DNA of 55,307 nt from Microbacterium marinilacus (GCF_019753765.1 NZ_JAIJZW010000011.1:9762-65068); one strand, 5' to 3'. Shown: positions 16,587 through 27,179, counted from the first letter of the stretch. Made by a program: numbers and translations. The notes: generated by a model from the letters alone, not told the origin.

Positions 16587-17633
16587 TCAGTAGTCCGTGC
16601 GGTCCTTGAACGTCTCGAGCAGGCGCTGCAGCGAGTCGACGCGGGAGGCGGACAGCCGGCCCTCCTCGACCGCCTCGTTGAGCGCGCAGTCGGGTGCGTC
16701 CGGCAGATGCGTGCAGCCGCGGGGGCACTCGTCCGCGACGGCGCCGAGATCCCGATACGCCCGCAGGATGTTCGTCGGGTCCACGTGGCCGAGCCCGAAG
16801 GAGCGCACCCCCGGGGTGTCGATCACCCATCCCGACCCGCCGGGGCCCTGATAGCGCAGCGAGACGGTCGACGAGGACGTGTGCCGTCCCCGGCCGGTCA
16901 CCTCGTTGACGTGTCCGGTGGCACGGCCGGCGCTCGGGACGAGGGCGTTGACGAGCGTCGACTTGCCGACGCCCGAGTGCCCGACGAACACCGTGCTGTG
17001 GCCGACCAGCGCCTCGCCGATGGCCTCCAGCGGGGGCTCGTCGCGCGCGCTGGTGAACACGCGCAGGTCGTCCAGGCCGTCGAAGTGGGCGAGGAACGGG
17101 CCGGGATCGGCCAGGTCGGTCTTGGTGACCACCATGAGCGGCCGGACGCCCGCGTCCAGCGCGGCGACGAGGTACCGGTCGACGAGCCGCGGGCGCGGCT
17201 CGGGGTCTGCCGCCGCGACGACCACGAGCATCTGGTCGGCGTTCGCCACGATCACGCGCTCGACCTGGTCGGTGTCGTCGGCGCTGCGGCGCAGCAGCGA
17301 CGTGCGCTCCTCGATGCCGACGATCCGCGCGAGCGTGCCCTCCTGGCCCGTCGTGTCGCCGACCACGCGCGCGCGATCGCCGGTGACGATCGGCGTGCGA
17401 CGCAGCTCGCGGGCGCGCGTCGCCGTCACCTGCCGCTCGTCCGGCGCGTCCTCGTCCACCAGCACCGCGTACCGGCCGCGGTCCACGCCGAGCACCCGCG
17501 CGATGGTCGCGTCCTCGTGCGCCGGGCGCCGCTTCGTGCGGGGCCGGTTCGCCTTCGGGTTCGGACGGACGCGCACGTCGGTCTCGTCGAAGCCGAGGTC
17601 GTCGTCCTCGTCGTCGTCGGGCAGCCAGCTCAC
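16587..17633 (-). CDS. rsgA: Ribosome small-subunit-dependent GTPase A
   Basis: 348 aa. Circularly permuted GTPase: TKTDL (G4), GHSGVGKST (G1), DTPG (G3) in that order, after an OB-fold (about 40-110) and before a zinc knuckle (CPRGCTH..C). Acts in late 30S maturation. An acidic, then basic N-terminal extension (about 1-40) is typical of actinobacterial forms. GTG 17633 lies 13 nt after the aroA stop, so the two are probably cotranscribed, matching the aroA-rsgA pairing of other actinobacteria. Confidence 0.95.
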   Translation of the reverse strand: MSWLPDDDEDDDLGFDETDVRVRPNPKANRPRTKRRPAHEDATIARVLGVDRGRYAVLVDEDAPDERQVTATRARELRRTPIVTGDRARVVGDTTGQEGTLARIVGIEERTSLLRRSADDTDQVERVIVANADQMLVVVAAADPEPRPRLVDRYLVAALDAGVRPLMVVTKTDLADPGPFLAHFDGLDDLRVFTSARDEPPLEAIGEALVGHSTVFVGHSGVGKSTLVNALVPSAGRATGHVNEVTGRGRHTSSSTVSLRYQGPGGSGWVIDTPGVRSFGLGHVDPTNILRAYRDLGAVADECPRGCTHLPDAPDCALNEAVEEGRLSASRVDSLQRLLETFKDRTDY

Positions 17634-17646
17634 GAGCCCGACCGCC

Positions 17647-18966
17647 TCATGCGCCCAGCATCTCGTCCCACAGCTGCGTGAACTGCGGCAGCGTCTTGGC
17701 GGTGGTGCCGATGTCGTCGACGACCACGCCGGGCACCCGCAGGCCGACGAGGGCGCCGGTGGTGGCCATGCGGTGGTCGTGGTGCGCGCGCCACGACCCG
17801 GCCCGCAGCGGCACCGGGCTGATGCGGATGCCGTCGGCCATCTCCTCCGCCGCGCCGCCGAGCGCGTTCACGTTCGCCGCGAGCGCCGCGATCCGGTCGG
17901 TCTCGTGGCCGCGGATGTGGCCGATGCCGTGGAAAGTCGTGGGAGCGTCGGCGAACGCCGCGAGACCGACGAGGGTGGGGGTCAGCTCGCTCACCGCCGA
18001 CAGGTCGAGGTCGACGCCGTGGATGGCCCGGCCGCCCGACACCGTCAGCGCGCCGCCCCGGCGGCTCACCCGCGCTCCCATCAGCTGCAGGATGTCCACG
18101 AGCTGCCCGCCCGGCTGCGTCGAGTGCGGAGGCCACCCGGCGACCGTCACCGAGCCGCCCGCGATCATGGCCGCCGCGAGGAAGGGGGCGGCGTTCGACA
18201 GGTCGGGCTCGATCGCGATGTCCTTCGCCCGCAGGGGTCCGGCCGGCACGATCCACTCGCCGGGCGCGGGGCGCTCGACGTGCACGCCGCGCCGGGCGAG
18301 CGCCTCGACGGTCATGTCGATGTGCGGCACGCTCGGCAGCCGGGCGCCCGTGTGGCGCAGATGCAGGCCCACGTCGAAGCGCGGCGCCGCCAGCAGCAGG
18401 CCGGACACGAACTGGCTGGACGCGGACGCGTCGATCGAGATCTCGCCGCCGCGGATGTGACCGTGACCGCGGACGGTGAACGGCAGCGACCAGTGCCCGC
18501 CGTCGTCGATGTCGACGCCGAGGTCGCGCAGCGCGCGGATCATCTCCGCCATCGGGCGGTGCAGCGCGCTCTCGTGCGCGGTGACGAGCACGTCGCCCGA
18601 GGCGAAGCCCGCCAGCGGCGCCAGGAAGCGCATCACCGTGCCGGCCTGCCCGCAGTCGACGGTGGCGCCGCCCGTGAGCGGGGAGGCGGGGTGCACGAGC
18701 AGGTCGGGACCGAAGGCCCCGTCGCCCGCGACCTCCTCGACCTCGACCCCCAGCGCGCGCAGGCCGTCGACCATGCGGCGGGAGTCGTCCGACTGCAGCG
18801 GCGACAGCAGGCGGCTGGGGCCTTCGGCCAGCGCGGCGAGGATCAGCTCGCGGTTCGTGAGCGACTTCGAGCCCGGAATCGTGAGGGTCGCCTCGATGGC
18901 GCCGCTCGCCGCGGGCGCGGCGTACTCGCCTTGCGGGGCCTCGGGGGAATACTCGCGCGTGCTCAT
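17647..18966 (-). CDS. aroA: 3-phosphoshikimate 1-carboxyvinyltransferase (EPSP synthase)
   Basis: 439 aa. PEP/S3P-binding sequences are clear: IPGSKSLTNRELILAALAEG near the N-terminus, DCGQAGTVMRFLAP, and the C-terminal RAHHDHRMATTGAL. Catalyses the sixth step of the shikimate pathway in the cytosol. The start at ATG 18966 is preferred to GTG 18978. Its 5' end overlaps the SigR-type promoter of the divergent sigma gene, so the two promoters face each other. Confidence 0.96.
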   Translation of the reverse strand: MSTREYSPEAPQGEYAAPAASGAIEATLTIPGSKSLTNRELILAALAEGPSRLLSPLQSDDSRRMVDGLRALGVEVEEVAGDGAFGPDLLVHPASPLTGGATVDCGQAGTVMRFLAPLAGFASGDVLVTAHESALHRPMAEMIRALRDLGVDIDDGGHWSLPFTVRGHGHIRGGEISIDASASSQFVSGLLLAAPRFDVGLHLRHTGARLPSVPHIDMTVEALARRGVHVERPAPGEWIVPAGPLRAKDIAIEPDLSNAAPFLAAAMIAGGSVTVAGWPPHSTQPGGQLVDILQLMGARVSRRGGALTVSGGRAIHGVDLDLSAVSELTPTLVGLAAFADAPTTFHGIGHIRGHETDRIAALAANVNALGGAAEEMADGIRISPVPLRAGSWRAHHDHRMATTGALVGLRVPGVVVDDIGTTAKTLPQFTQLWDEMLGA

Positions 18967-18971
18967 CGGTT
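18946..18971 (+). promoter_or_regulatory. SigR-type promoter (GGAAT-N18-GTT)
   Basis: GGAAT at 18946-18950 and GTT at 18969-18971, separated by exactly 18 nt, match the disulphide-stress sigma promoter described for Streptomyces SigR. It points at the sigma gene (start 19018) and lies in the 5' end of aroA. This is the expected autoregulatory promoter. Confidence 0.75.
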
Positions 18972-18974
18972 TCA

Positions 18975-18980
18975 ACACTA
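18975..18980 (-). promoter_or_regulatory. Putative -10 hexamer of aroA
   Basis: TAGTGT on the minus strand, 8 nt before ATG 18966, abutting the SigR-type -10 of the opposite promoter. Confidence 0.4.
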
Positions 18981-19017
18981 CTGAAGGTGCGCGCTCTCGC
19001 CGCGGGAAAGGAGACGG

Positions 19018-19731
19018 ATGACCGCCACGATCGACGCCCCCGTCGGCGCACTGTCCGTCGACCTAGACTGGCTCGCGATGGATGACGTGCCAGGATCGGC
19101 GGACGAGTGGGCGGCTGACGGCCGAGACCGGTCCGAGGCGAGCCCCCGCGACCAGTTCGAGCAGCAGGCGCTGCCCTTCATGGACCAGCTCTACGGCGCG
19201 GCGATGCGGATGACCCGCAACCCCAACGACGCCGCCGACCTGGTGCAGGAGACGTTCGTCAAGGCGTTCGCGTCGTGGTCGTCGTTCACGCAGGGGACCA
19301 ACCTCAAAGCGTGGCTGTACCGCATCCTGACGAACACGTACATCAACACGTACCGCAAGAAGCAGCGCGAGCCGTACCAGGGCACCATCGACGACCTCGA
19401 GGACTGGCAGCTCGGCGGGGCCGAGTCCACGACGGCCACGAGCAGCCGCTCCGCCGAGGCGGAGGCGATCGACCGGATGCCCGCGTCCGTCGTCAAGGAC
19501 GCGCTGCAGTCCATCCCCGACGACTTCCGGATGGCGGTGTACCTCGCGGATGTCGAGGGCTTCGCGTACCAGGAGATCGCCGACATCATGAAGACCCCCA
19601 TCGGCACGGTCATGAGCCGTCTGCACCGCGGCAGGCGTCTGCTGCGCGACCTGCTGAAGGACTACGCGGCCGAGCGAGGCATCCAGGCCGCCCCCACGAA
19701 GCGCCGAGCCTCTACCAGGAGCGAGAAATGA
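19018..19731 (+). CDS. sigR: ECF sigma factor, SigR/SigH type (redox stress)
   Basis: 237 aa. Sigma region 2 (about 50-118: [41 protein letters not shown]) and region 4 (about 160-212: [43 protein letters not shown]). AAAGGAG precedes ATG 19018. An in-frame ATG at 19078 (20 codons on) is preceded by a TAGACT hexamer and gives an N-terminus closer to the usual family length, so two isoforms are possible. Overlaps rsrA by 4 nt. Beside aroA-rsgA, as in mycobacterial sigH and Streptomyces sigR neighbourhoods. Confidence 0.95.
   Translation: MTATIDAPVGALSVDLDWLAMDDVPGSADEWAADGRDRSEASPRDQFEQQALPFMDQLYGAAMRMTRNPNDAADLVQETFVKAFASWSSFTQGTNLKAWLYRILTNTYINTYRKKQREPYQGTIDDLEDWQLGGAESTTATSSRSAEAEAIDRMPASVVKDALQSIPDDFRMAVYLADVEGFAYQEIADIMKTPIGTVMSRLHRGRRLLRDLLKDYAAERGIQAAPTKRRASTRSEK
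19064..19069 (+). promoter_or_regulatory. Possible internal -10 for short SigR isoform
   Basis: TAGACT, 8 nt before the in-frame ATG at 19078. No -35 is evident. Confidence 0.3.
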
Positions 19732-19970
19732 CCGACTGCGGTTGCGAGAAAGCGCGGCAGGACCTCGAGGAGTACCTCCGCGACGAGGTCTGCAAGACCG
19801 AGCACTCCGACATCAAGGAGCATCTCGCCACGTGCGACGCGTGCCGTGATGAGGCGCTGGTGGCGCGCACGCTGACCGACGTGGTGGCACGCGCCTGCAG
19901 GGAGACCGCTCCCGAGGAGCTGAAGAACCTGGTGCTGGCGCGTCTGCGCGACGCGCAGGCCGCGCACTGA
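19728..19970 (+). CDS. rsrA: Zinc-binding redox-sensing anti-sigma factor
   Basis: 80 aa. The ZAS signature H32-x3-C36-x2-C39 (HLATCDAC) is present with further cysteines C4, C6 and C22, fitting the Zn2+-thiol switch that releases the sigma factor on disulphide stress. AGGAGCGAGAA precedes ATG 19728, which overlaps the sigma gene stop. Under oxidation the partner sigma should transcribe its own operon and thiol-homeostasis genes. Confidence 0.94.
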   Translation: MTDCGCEKARQDLEEYLRDEVCKTEHSDIKEHLATCDACRDEALVARTLTDVVARACRETAPEELKNLVLARLRDAQAAH

Positions 19971-19988
19971 GGCGTCGGCGGCCCTGGG

Positions 19989-19994
19989 TACGCT
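19989..19994 (+). promoter_or_regulatory. Putative -10 hexamer for leaderless acetyltransferase
   Basis: TACGCT ends 6 nt before ATG 20001. Confidence 0.5.
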
Positions 19995-20000
19995 CGGGGA

Positions 20001-21296
20001 ATGGCCGACACCCTCGACGCCCGCACCCTCCCACTGGACGAGACCTCGCGCTCCGCGCTCGATGAGCGCGGTCTCGCCTACCGGCTGATCGACCACGCCG
20101 ACGGGCTCGTGCTCGACGCGTGGTCGCGCGCCGTCCACCGCGGCTTCACGCACGGCGAGATGCCGGCGGAGGAGGTCGCCGAGTGGCGCGAGCCGATGTC
20201 GTGGCGCCGCCTGCTCGGCGTCTACGACCCGACCGTGCCGCAGGCGGATCTGCCGGTCGCGACGCTGAGCTCGTGGGTCGCGCCGATGTCGGTGCCCGGC
20301 GGCGAGCTGCCGATGTGGGCGATCAGCACGGTGACCGTGGCGGGCACGCACCGCCGGCGCGGGATCGCCCGGTCGCTGCTCGAGGCCGAGCTGCGCGATG
20401 CGCGTGCGGCCGGCGTCCCCATCGCGGGCCTCACCGCGAGCGAGGCGACGATCTACGGGCGCTACGGCTTCGCGCCCGCCACGACGATCGCGACCTGGAG
20501 GGTCGACACCGGGCGGGCGGCGTGGCGCGCGCCCGACGCGCCCGGTCGCGTGCAGTACCTCGACCGCGAGGCGGCGGCCGCGCTGATGGGCGAGGTGCAC
20601 GAGCGCACCCGCACGGCGCGGCTGGGAGAGATCCCCGGCTGGCCGCGGCGGTGGCGTGGTCGCGTCGCGCTGGCGGAGAAGAAGGACGAAGAGGTGGTGA
20701 CCGTCCGCTACGTGGACGAGTCCGGCGAGCCGCGAGGCGTGATGGCCTACCGCATCGAGGGGCACGCCGAGGAGGACGGGCGCGGCGTGCTGACCATCCG
20801 CTACCTCGTCGCCGACGATGACGTGGCGCTCGCCGCACTGTGGCGCTTCGCGCTGGAGCACGACCTCGTCGGCGAGGTCGTCGCGCCGATGCGCCCGGTC
20901 GACGAGCCGCTGCCCTGGCTGCTGGACGACCCCCGGGTGCCGGTCTCGTCGGTGACCGATCACGGCTGGCTGCGCATCCTCGACGTGCCGGCGGCGCTCG
21001 AGGGCCGCGCGTACGCGGCGTCCGCCTCGCTGGTGCTCCGGGTGACCGATCCGCTCGGCTACGCCGACGGCACGTGGCGCGTCGAGATCGCCGACGGTCG
21101 CGCGTCGGTCGCATCGACGGAGGACGAGCCCGACGTCGAGCTGTCCGTACTCGAGCTCGGCTCGGCCTACCTCGGCGGGTTCTCGCTGGCGGCGCTGAGC
21201 GCGGCCGGCCGGGTGGCCGGCACCGCCGACGCGATCGGCGCGCTGGACGCGGCGCTGCGGGTGCCGCGCGCGCCGTTCCTCAGCATCGTGTACTGA
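20001..21296 (+). CDS. Eis-like GNAT N-acetyltransferase
   Basis: 431 aa, the usual length of the Eis family: an N-terminal GNAT domain with acetyl-CoA motif A (VTVAGTHRRRGIARSLLEAEL, about 113-133) and TASEATIYGRYGFA, a second degenerate GNAT domain, and a C-terminal SCP2-like domain ending in a free carboxylate (FLSIVY), which in Eis acts as the catalytic acid. Eis enzymes acetylate aminoglycosides, lysines or polyamines; this substrate is unknown. Start ATG 20001 has no ribosome site but a -10 hexamer 6 nt upstream. Confidence 0.9.
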   Translation: MADTLDARTLPLDETSRSALDERGLAYRLIDHADGLVLDAWSRAVHRGFTHGEMPAEEVAEWREPMSWRRLLGVYDPTVPQADLPVATLSSWVAPMSVPGGELPMWAISTVTVAGTHRRRGIARSLLEAELRDARAAGVPIAGLTASEATIYGRYGFAPATTIATWRVDTGRAAWRAPDAPGRVQYLDREAAAALMGEVHERTRTARLGEIPGWPRRWRGRVALAEKKDEEVVTVRYVDESGEPRGVMAYRIEGHAEEDGRGVLTIRYLVADDDVALAALWRFALEHDLVGEVVAPMRPVDEPLPWLLDDPRVPVSSVTDHGWLRILDVPAALEGRAYAASASLVLRVTDPLGYADGTWRVEIADGRASVASTEDEPDVELSVLELGSAYLGGFSLAALSAAGRVAGTADAIGALDAALRVPRAPFLSIVY

Positions 21297-21305
21297 TCCG
21301 GGACG

Positions 21306-21334
21306 GCCCGAGCGCGTGGCCGCCGCACTCGGGC
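21306..21334 (+). terminator. Possible terminator hairpin
   Basis: 7-bp stem GCCCGAG/CTCGGGC with a 15-nt loop, 9 nt after the acetyltransferase stop. Confidence 0.4.
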
Positions 21335-21356
21335 GTTCTCCTGAGAGGATCCGAGT

Positions 21357-22277
21357 ATGACGAGTTCCACGGTCGATGCGCTGTTCGCTGATCGGATCCC
21401 GGTTCTAAACGCCCCGATGGGCGGTGTCGCGGGAGGCGCGCTCGCCTCGGCGGTGTCGCGTGCCGGCGGCCTCGGCATGATCGGGATGGGAAGCTCCGGC
21501 AGCACGACGTCGCTGCGGCGCCAGCTCGCGGCCGTGACCGACGGCGTCGAGGTCGGCATCGGCCTCGTCGACTGGGTGGTGCAGCGCGACCCGGAGATGC
21601 TCGAGACCGCCCTCGACGCGTCGCCGCTGCTGCTCTCGGTGAGCTTCGGCGAGACGTACGAGTGGATCGGTCGCGCGCACGAGCGCGGTGTGCCGGCGGT
21701 GGCGCAGGTCTCCGACGCTCCGACCGCGGAGCGCGCGCTCGCCGCGGGGGCCGATGCGCTCGTCGCGCGAGGGAGCGAGGGCGGCGGGCACGGTCGGCCG
21801 CTGCACGATCGCGACACCCTGCTCGACGCGTTGCTGGCGCTCACGGACCGCCCGGTGTTCGCGGCGGGGGCGATCGCCACGGCGGAGGACGTGCGGCGGG
21901 TGCTCGGCCGCGGCGCCCGCGCCGCCTGGGTCGGCACCGCGTTCACGGCGTGCCACGAGGCGCTCTCGAGCCCCGGATCGAGGCGCGCGCTGCTGGCGGC
22001 GGGCCCCGAGGACACGGTGCTGACGTCGGCCTTCGACCAGGCCTCGGGATACGGCTGGCCGTCGGACATCCCGGAGCGCGTGATCGCCAACGACGCCACC
22101 CGTCGCTGGGGCGCCGCGCTCGACGACGGGGACGTCGACGTCGCGGGCCGCGAGCTGCGCGCCGCGACGGAGGCCGACGACCCGAGCGGCATGTCGGTGA
22201 ACGCCGGGCTGGGAGTGGGCGAGCTGCGGGCGGAGCGCAGCGCCGCGGAGGTCGTCGCCGCGCTCGACCCGCGCTGA
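21357..22277 (+). CDS. Nitronate monooxygenase family FMN enzyme (2-nitropropane dioxygenase type)
   Basis: 306 aa TIM barrel. NAPMGGVAGG near the N-terminus and the phosphate-binding ARGSEGGGHG (about 138-147), with a second glycine-rich FAAGAIATAEDVRRVLGRGARAAWVGTAF, are hallmarks of the family. It oxidises alkyl nitronates such as propionate 3-nitronate using FMN and oxygen; some homologues are enoyl reductases, so specificity is open. Short for the family, ending soon after the second phosphate site. GAGGAT lies 6 nt before ATG 21357 as a possible weak -10. Confidence 0.85.
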   Translation: MTSSTVDALFADRIPVLNAPMGGVAGGALASAVSRAGGLGMIGMGSSGSTTSLRRQLAAVTDGVEVGIGLVDWVVQRDPEMLETALDASPLLLSVSFGETYEWIGRAHERGVPAVAQVSDAPTAERALAAGADALVARGSEGGGHGRPLHDRDTLLDALLALTDRPVFAAGAIATAEDVRRVLGRGARAAWVGTAFTACHEALSSPGSRRALLAAGPEDTVLTSAFDQASGYGWPSDIPERVIANDATRRWGAALDDGDVDVAGRELRAATEADDPSGMSVNAGLGVGELRAERSAAEVVAALDPR

Positions 22278-22285
22278 CGTTCGGT

Positions 22286-22310
22286 TCGGCGAGTGCGTTT
22301 CCTTCGCCGA
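22286..22310. terminator. Possible bidirectional terminator
   Basis: 7-bp stem TCGGCGA/TCGCCGA with an 11-nt loop between convergent genes. Confidence 0.4.
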
Positions 22311-22367
22311 GCAGCGCCGGAGAGCGGGATCCCACGCCGAGCACGGCGCAGCGGCGGGGACGATGAG

Positions 22368-23543
22368 TCAATCCTGTCGGACCGCCGCCCAGGCGCCCGT
22401 CGGCACAGGGGTGCTGAGCTGGCTGCTCGTGAAGCGATCCGCGCGGAACGTGCGCAGCGCAGGGGGCACGCCGCCGGTGAGGATCTCCTCAGTGAGCAGC
22501 TCGCCCAGGATGAGGCCCAGTGTTGCGCCGGAGTGCGTGAACAGCACGTACAGGCCGGGGACCTGCGGCACGGCGCCCGCGACGGGGTTGCCGTCGCCCG
22601 GGATCGGCTTCCAGCCCGCACCGATCCGCGCGACCTTCAGCTCGGGTGAGCCGAGAAGCACGCGGGAGGCTTCCTGCAGCAGGCCCTCCACCGACGTCTC
22701 CGGGACCGAGAACGTCCTGTCCCCGGCCACGACTACGGTCTGCTCCGCCCAGTCGGCGTCCAGCACCAGTCCGCCGTCGGCTGCCGGCCTGACGGCGACG
22801 CGCGGCGTATTGAGCACTGTGCGGATGGGAACGTCGGTCGGCTCTGTGAAGAGCACGAACGCAGCGGGCGACGAGTTCGGCACGTTTACCCCGAGCCGAG
22901 CGAGCTCGGCGGGCGCAGCCGGACCGGTGGCGAGAACGACACTGTCGGCTCCCAGGATGTCGCCGTTCCCGAGGATCACCCCCGTTACTCGACCGTGCTC
23001 GGTCGCCACGTGCGTTTCGCCCGCATGCTCGAGGACTCGTGCGCCGGCACGCCTGGCTTGCTCTGCCAGCGCTGCCACGATCGCCGGGAGATCGACCCAG
23101 CCTTCGCCCGCGTTGAAGATCGCGCCCTCGTCTGCCACCGCCTCCGGATTCACATGGGGCGCCACGCGTGCGATGTCGGAGCGATCGACCCAGACCGCGT
23201 CGTAGCCCGCTGCCCTCTCGAACGCGAAGGTGTCACGCAGCGTCTCGCCGGGAGCGGCCCACTTCACCGCGCCGTCAAAGCGCAGATACGCGCGCCCGTC
23301 GGGGTGCTGTGACGCCCATGTTCGGTAGCGGTCGATGCCCATGAGCCGCAGGTGGTGATACTCGCGCGAGCGGTCACCGGACGAGTTCAGCCACGCGATC
23401 GATCGCCCGGAGGCGCCGTCGGCGAGGGCTCCCGCGGTGACGAGCGTCACGGTCGCGCCGGCACGGGCGAGGTGGGCGGCGGTCGATGCGCCAAGGATGC
23501 CGCCTCCGACGACGACGACCTTCTTCGCTGCGGACTCAGGCAT
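22368..23543 (-). CDS. FAD-dependent amine/amino-acid oxidoreductase (DAO family)
   Basis: 391 aa. N-terminal Rossmann FAD site VVVVGGGILGASTAAHLARAG and a C-terminal glycine-rich site (GLYVLFTHSGATLGLILGELLTEEI) as in glycine/D-amino-acid oxidases and dehydrogenases. Last gene of a minus-strand operon with an ABC importer for a polar amino-acid-like solute and a Gfo/Idh/MocA oxidoreductase; its start overlaps the latter gene by 8 nt and has GGAGAGAGAC upstream. Likely oxidises the C-N bond of the imported compound, an inference from family and context. Confidence 0.9.
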   Translation of the reverse strand: MPESAAKKVVVVGGGILGASTAAHLARAGATVTLVTAGALADGASGRSIAWLNSSGDRSREYHHLRLMGIDRYRTWASQHPDGRAYLRFDGAVKWAAPGETLRDTFAFERAAGYDAVWVDRSDIARVAPHVNPEAVADEGAIFNAGEGWVDLPAIVAALAEQARRAGARVLEHAGETHVATEHGRVTGVILGNGDILGADSVVLATGPAAPAELARLGVNVPNSSPAAFVLFTEPTDVPIRTVLNTPRVAVRPAADGGLVLDADWAEQTVVVAGDRTFSVPETSVEGLLQEASRVLLGSPELKVARIGAGWKPIPGDGNPVAGAVPQVPGLYVLFTHSGATLGLILGELLTEEILTGGVPPALRTFRADRFTSSQLSTPVPTGAWAAVRQD

Positions 23544-24671
23544 GTCTCTCTCCTACTTCCTCTGTGTTGCTGTCTGTATTGCGGTGCGCCGTGCCATGGG
23601 GCGTTGCATCGTCGCGTTCTGGGTTGTGGTGCCGCGTGCCGGGCCGCTGTGTGGCCCGGCGTCTGGCGGCCGCGATGATCCGGAGGCCCGCCACGGCGTC
23701 TCGTGGATCGACCGGCGGTGCGGCGCCGCGAATGGCTTCGGCGAGCCTCGCGTAGAAGGCACCGTAGCCGCCGCTCCGCATCGGAACGGGCTCCGATCGG
23801 TCACCTCGGGTGAGCGTGCCCCACCGTTCGGGCGGCGTCTCGCCGAAGCCGGGATCGCCCGGTCGCGCGCCGGCGAGGAGCGCGGCCTCCTGGCCGTCCA
23901 GCCCCCAGGAGGTGAACGTGGCGTCCGAGCCCACCGCGCGGAAGCGCGGACCGGGAGCCGACGCGACGGCGCTCATCCACAGGTGCGAGATCACACCGGA
24001 GTCGTGCTCGAGCGCGACGAACGCGTCATCGTCGGCCGCGGCGCCCGCGCGGCGCGTGGCGAGCTCCGCGTGCGCACAGCGCGCGGGGCCGAACAGCCGC
24101 AGGGCCTGGTCGATGACGTGCGGTCCGAGGTCGAACAGGATGCCTCCGCCGTCAGCGGCGGCAGTCTGCGACTTCCATCCCTCCGGTGCCTCGGGCTGCC
24201 ACCATTCGAAGCGCGACTCAAAGCGTCGCACCTCGCCGAGTCGTCCACCATCGATCAGCTCCTGCACGGTGAGGAAGTCGCCGTCCCAGCGACGGTTGTG
24301 GAACACCGTCAGCACGCGGCCGTGCTCATGCGCCCGCGCGATCAGCGCCTCGCCGTCGGCAGGGTCGGCGACGAGCGGCTTGTCGACCACGACGTGCAGA
24401 CCGTGGTCCAGCGCGCGCTCGGCCAGCGCGCGATGACGGTGGCTGGGCGCTGCGACGACGACGAGATCGAGGTCGTCGGCGCGACGCCACAGCTCGTCGA
24501 GATCGGCGAACACGCTCGCGCCCGGGTGCTCGGCGTGCGCCGCGGCGGCGCGCTCGGCGTCGCTGCTGACGATCGCATCGAGCCGATAGGCCGGGTCGGT
24601 GGCGAGAAACGCGGCATGGAACCAGCGGCCCGCGACGCCGAAGCCGACGACCGCGGTCCGGATCGGGGCGT

Positions 24672-24675
<4 letters not shown>
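23536..24675 (-). CDS. Gfo/Idh/MocA-family NAD(P)-dependent oxidoreductase
   Basis: 379 aa. Rossmann domain with AVVGFGVAGRWFHAAFLA, the family signature DKPLV (VVVDKPLVADPADG, about 93-106), and a C-terminal alpha/beta domain with GGGILFDLGPHVIDQAL carrying the conserved Asp/His pair. The GTG start overlaps the ATPase stop (GTGA). The last 40 residues (RPGTRHHNPERDD..) are charged and low in structure, probably not part of the fold. Substrate unknown, likely the same pathway as its operon mates. Confidence 0.9.
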
Positions 24676-25438
<763 letters not shown>

Positions 25439-25442
<4 letters not shown>

Positions 25443-26227
25443 GTGTTCTCTCCTCGGGTGAGTGCCGGGCTCAGGGTCTGCTCCTCGACCTCTTCCAAGC
25501 CGCTCTTCGGAGGCGCCGCCTTGCGGTGTCCGACGCGGAAGCGATTGTCGAAGTGATTGACGAGATGCGTCAGCGGCACGGTGATGACGAGATAGAAGAC
25601 GCCCGCGAGCACGAGCGGCGAGAGGTTGCCCGTCAACACCGCGGCGTCCTGCCCGACGCGGAACAGCTCGCGCTCGCTGACGAGGAGGCCGAGGAAGTAG
25701 ACCAGGCTCGAGTCCTTCACGATCGCGATGAACTGGTTCACGAGAGCGGGCAGCACGCGGCGGACGCCCTGAGGGACGACGACGAGGCGCATCGCGCTGC
25801 CGTAGCTCATACCGAGCGCCCGGCACGCCTCCAGCTGCCCGCGATCCACGCTCTGGATGCCGGCGCGGAAGATCTCGCCGATGTAGGCGCTCGCGATCAG
25901 GCTGAGCGCCAGGATCCCGAGCGGGTAGGGCGAGGGGCCGAACAGCTGCTGACTGAACCGTGCGAAGCCCTGGCCGATGAGCAGGATGGTGAGGATGGCG
26001 GGCAGGCCTCGGAACACGTCTGTGTAGACGCGCGCCGGGATCCGTAGCCAGGGGGTCTTGGCGATGCCCATGATGGCGAGGATCATGCCCATGACCGTGC
26101 CCAAGAGGGTCGCCCAGACCGAGATGACGAGGGTGTTGAGGAGCCCCGTTCCGAGCAGTTGCGGCAGTACCTGCAGCATCGAGTCGAAGTTCAGGAACGT
26201 CCTGATGACGTTGTCGAGCCAATCCAT
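25439..26227 (-). CDS. Polar amino-acid-type ABC transporter permease
   Basis: 262 aa, about five to six membrane helices starting near residue 20. The EAA loop is seen as GQLEACRALGMSYGSAMRLVVVPQGVRRVLPAL. A single permease gene implies a homodimer. GCGGAGACCGAC precedes ATG 26227, 35 nt after the binding-protein stop. The C-terminal tail (about 240-262) is charged and cytoplasmic. Confidence 0.94.
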
Positions 26228-26262
26228 GTCGGTCTCCGCTTGTCGCGCCGCTGGGTGCCCGA

Positions 26263-27111
26263 TCACTCGCCGTTCTGCTCGTCGCTGGGCAGGTACTGCT
26301 CGGGCATGGGGGAGCCCGGGAACCACTTCTCGTACAGCTCCTTCCAGGTGCCGTCCTCCATCGCCGCGTTCAGCGCCTCGTTGAGCGCCGCCTGGAACTC
26401 GGGCTTTCCCTTCGCGATCGCGAAGCCCGCCGGGGCGTCGAACGAGGGGATGTCGATCGCGTTCACCAATCCGTACTGCTGCGCATACTCCTTCGCCGCC
26501 TCGTAGTCGAGGAAGTGCGCATCGATGGTGCCGCTGTTCAGGCCCGAGACGGCCGCGTTGTTGTCGGGGAAGCGGACAAGCTCGGTCTCGGTGAAGTTCT
26601 TCTCGGCGTAGGCGTCCTGAAGCGTGCCCTGCACGACACCCAGGCGCTTGCCGGCGAGATCCTCCGCGTCGGAGACGCCCGCGTCGGGAGAGGCCATCAC
26701 GGTGAGGTAGCCGGCGAGGTATCCGTCGGAGAAGTCGACTGTCTGCTCGCGCTCCTCGGTGATGCCGATCGCGGCGACGCCGACATCGAACTGTCCGTTG
26801 GCGACCGCGGCCAGCAGGCCCGAGAAGTCCTGCCCGGTGAAGACGACGTCGTCGATGCCGATGCGCTCCGCCACGTCGGTGAACAGCTCGACATCGAAGC
26901 CGGTGAACTCGCCGGACTCGTCGGTGAATGCGTAGGGCTTGGCATCTCCGAGCGTGGCCACGCGGATCTGGCCGGGGGCGATCAGGCCGTAGGGGTTCGC
27001 ATCTGCCGTGTCCTCGGTCGAGTCCGAGGCGGCGGGTGCGCACGCGGTGAGCGCCAGCAGGCCTGCGAAAGCAACGGACCCGGCGATGCGGGTAAGACGG
27101 GTGCTCTTCAT
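26263..27111 (-). CDS. Solute-binding lipoprotein of polar amino-acid-type ABC transporter
   Basis: 282 aa. Signal peptide with lipobox LTAC (Cys24), then an SBP_bac_3 domain ([53 protein letters not shown]). Start 27111 chosen because the lipoprotein signal begins there; the frame extends further upstream through the promoter. First gene of the importer operon; a perfect LacI-type operator lies 68 nt upstream. Ligand unknown, probably an amino-acid derivative. Confidence 0.93.
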   Translation of the reverse strand: MKSTRLTRIAGSVAFAGLLALTACAPAASDSTEDTADANPYGLIAPGQIRVATLGDAKPYAFTDESGEFTGFDVELFTDVAERIGIDDVVFTGQDFSGLLAAVANGQFDVGVAAIGITEEREQTVDFSDGYLAGYLTVMASPDAGVSDAEDLAGKRLGVVQGTLQDAYAEKNFTETELVRFPDNNAAVSGLNSGTIDAHFLDYEAAKEYAQQYGLVNAIDIPSFDAPAGFAIAKGKPEFQAALNEALNAAMEDGTWKELYEKWFPGSPMPEQYLPSDEQNGE

Positions 27112-27179
27112 GATCGGGTGGGTCCTCTCGGTGGTGTGGCTCTGGGGGCCGCTGGTGGGGTGGGGAGGTGCCATGCAAG

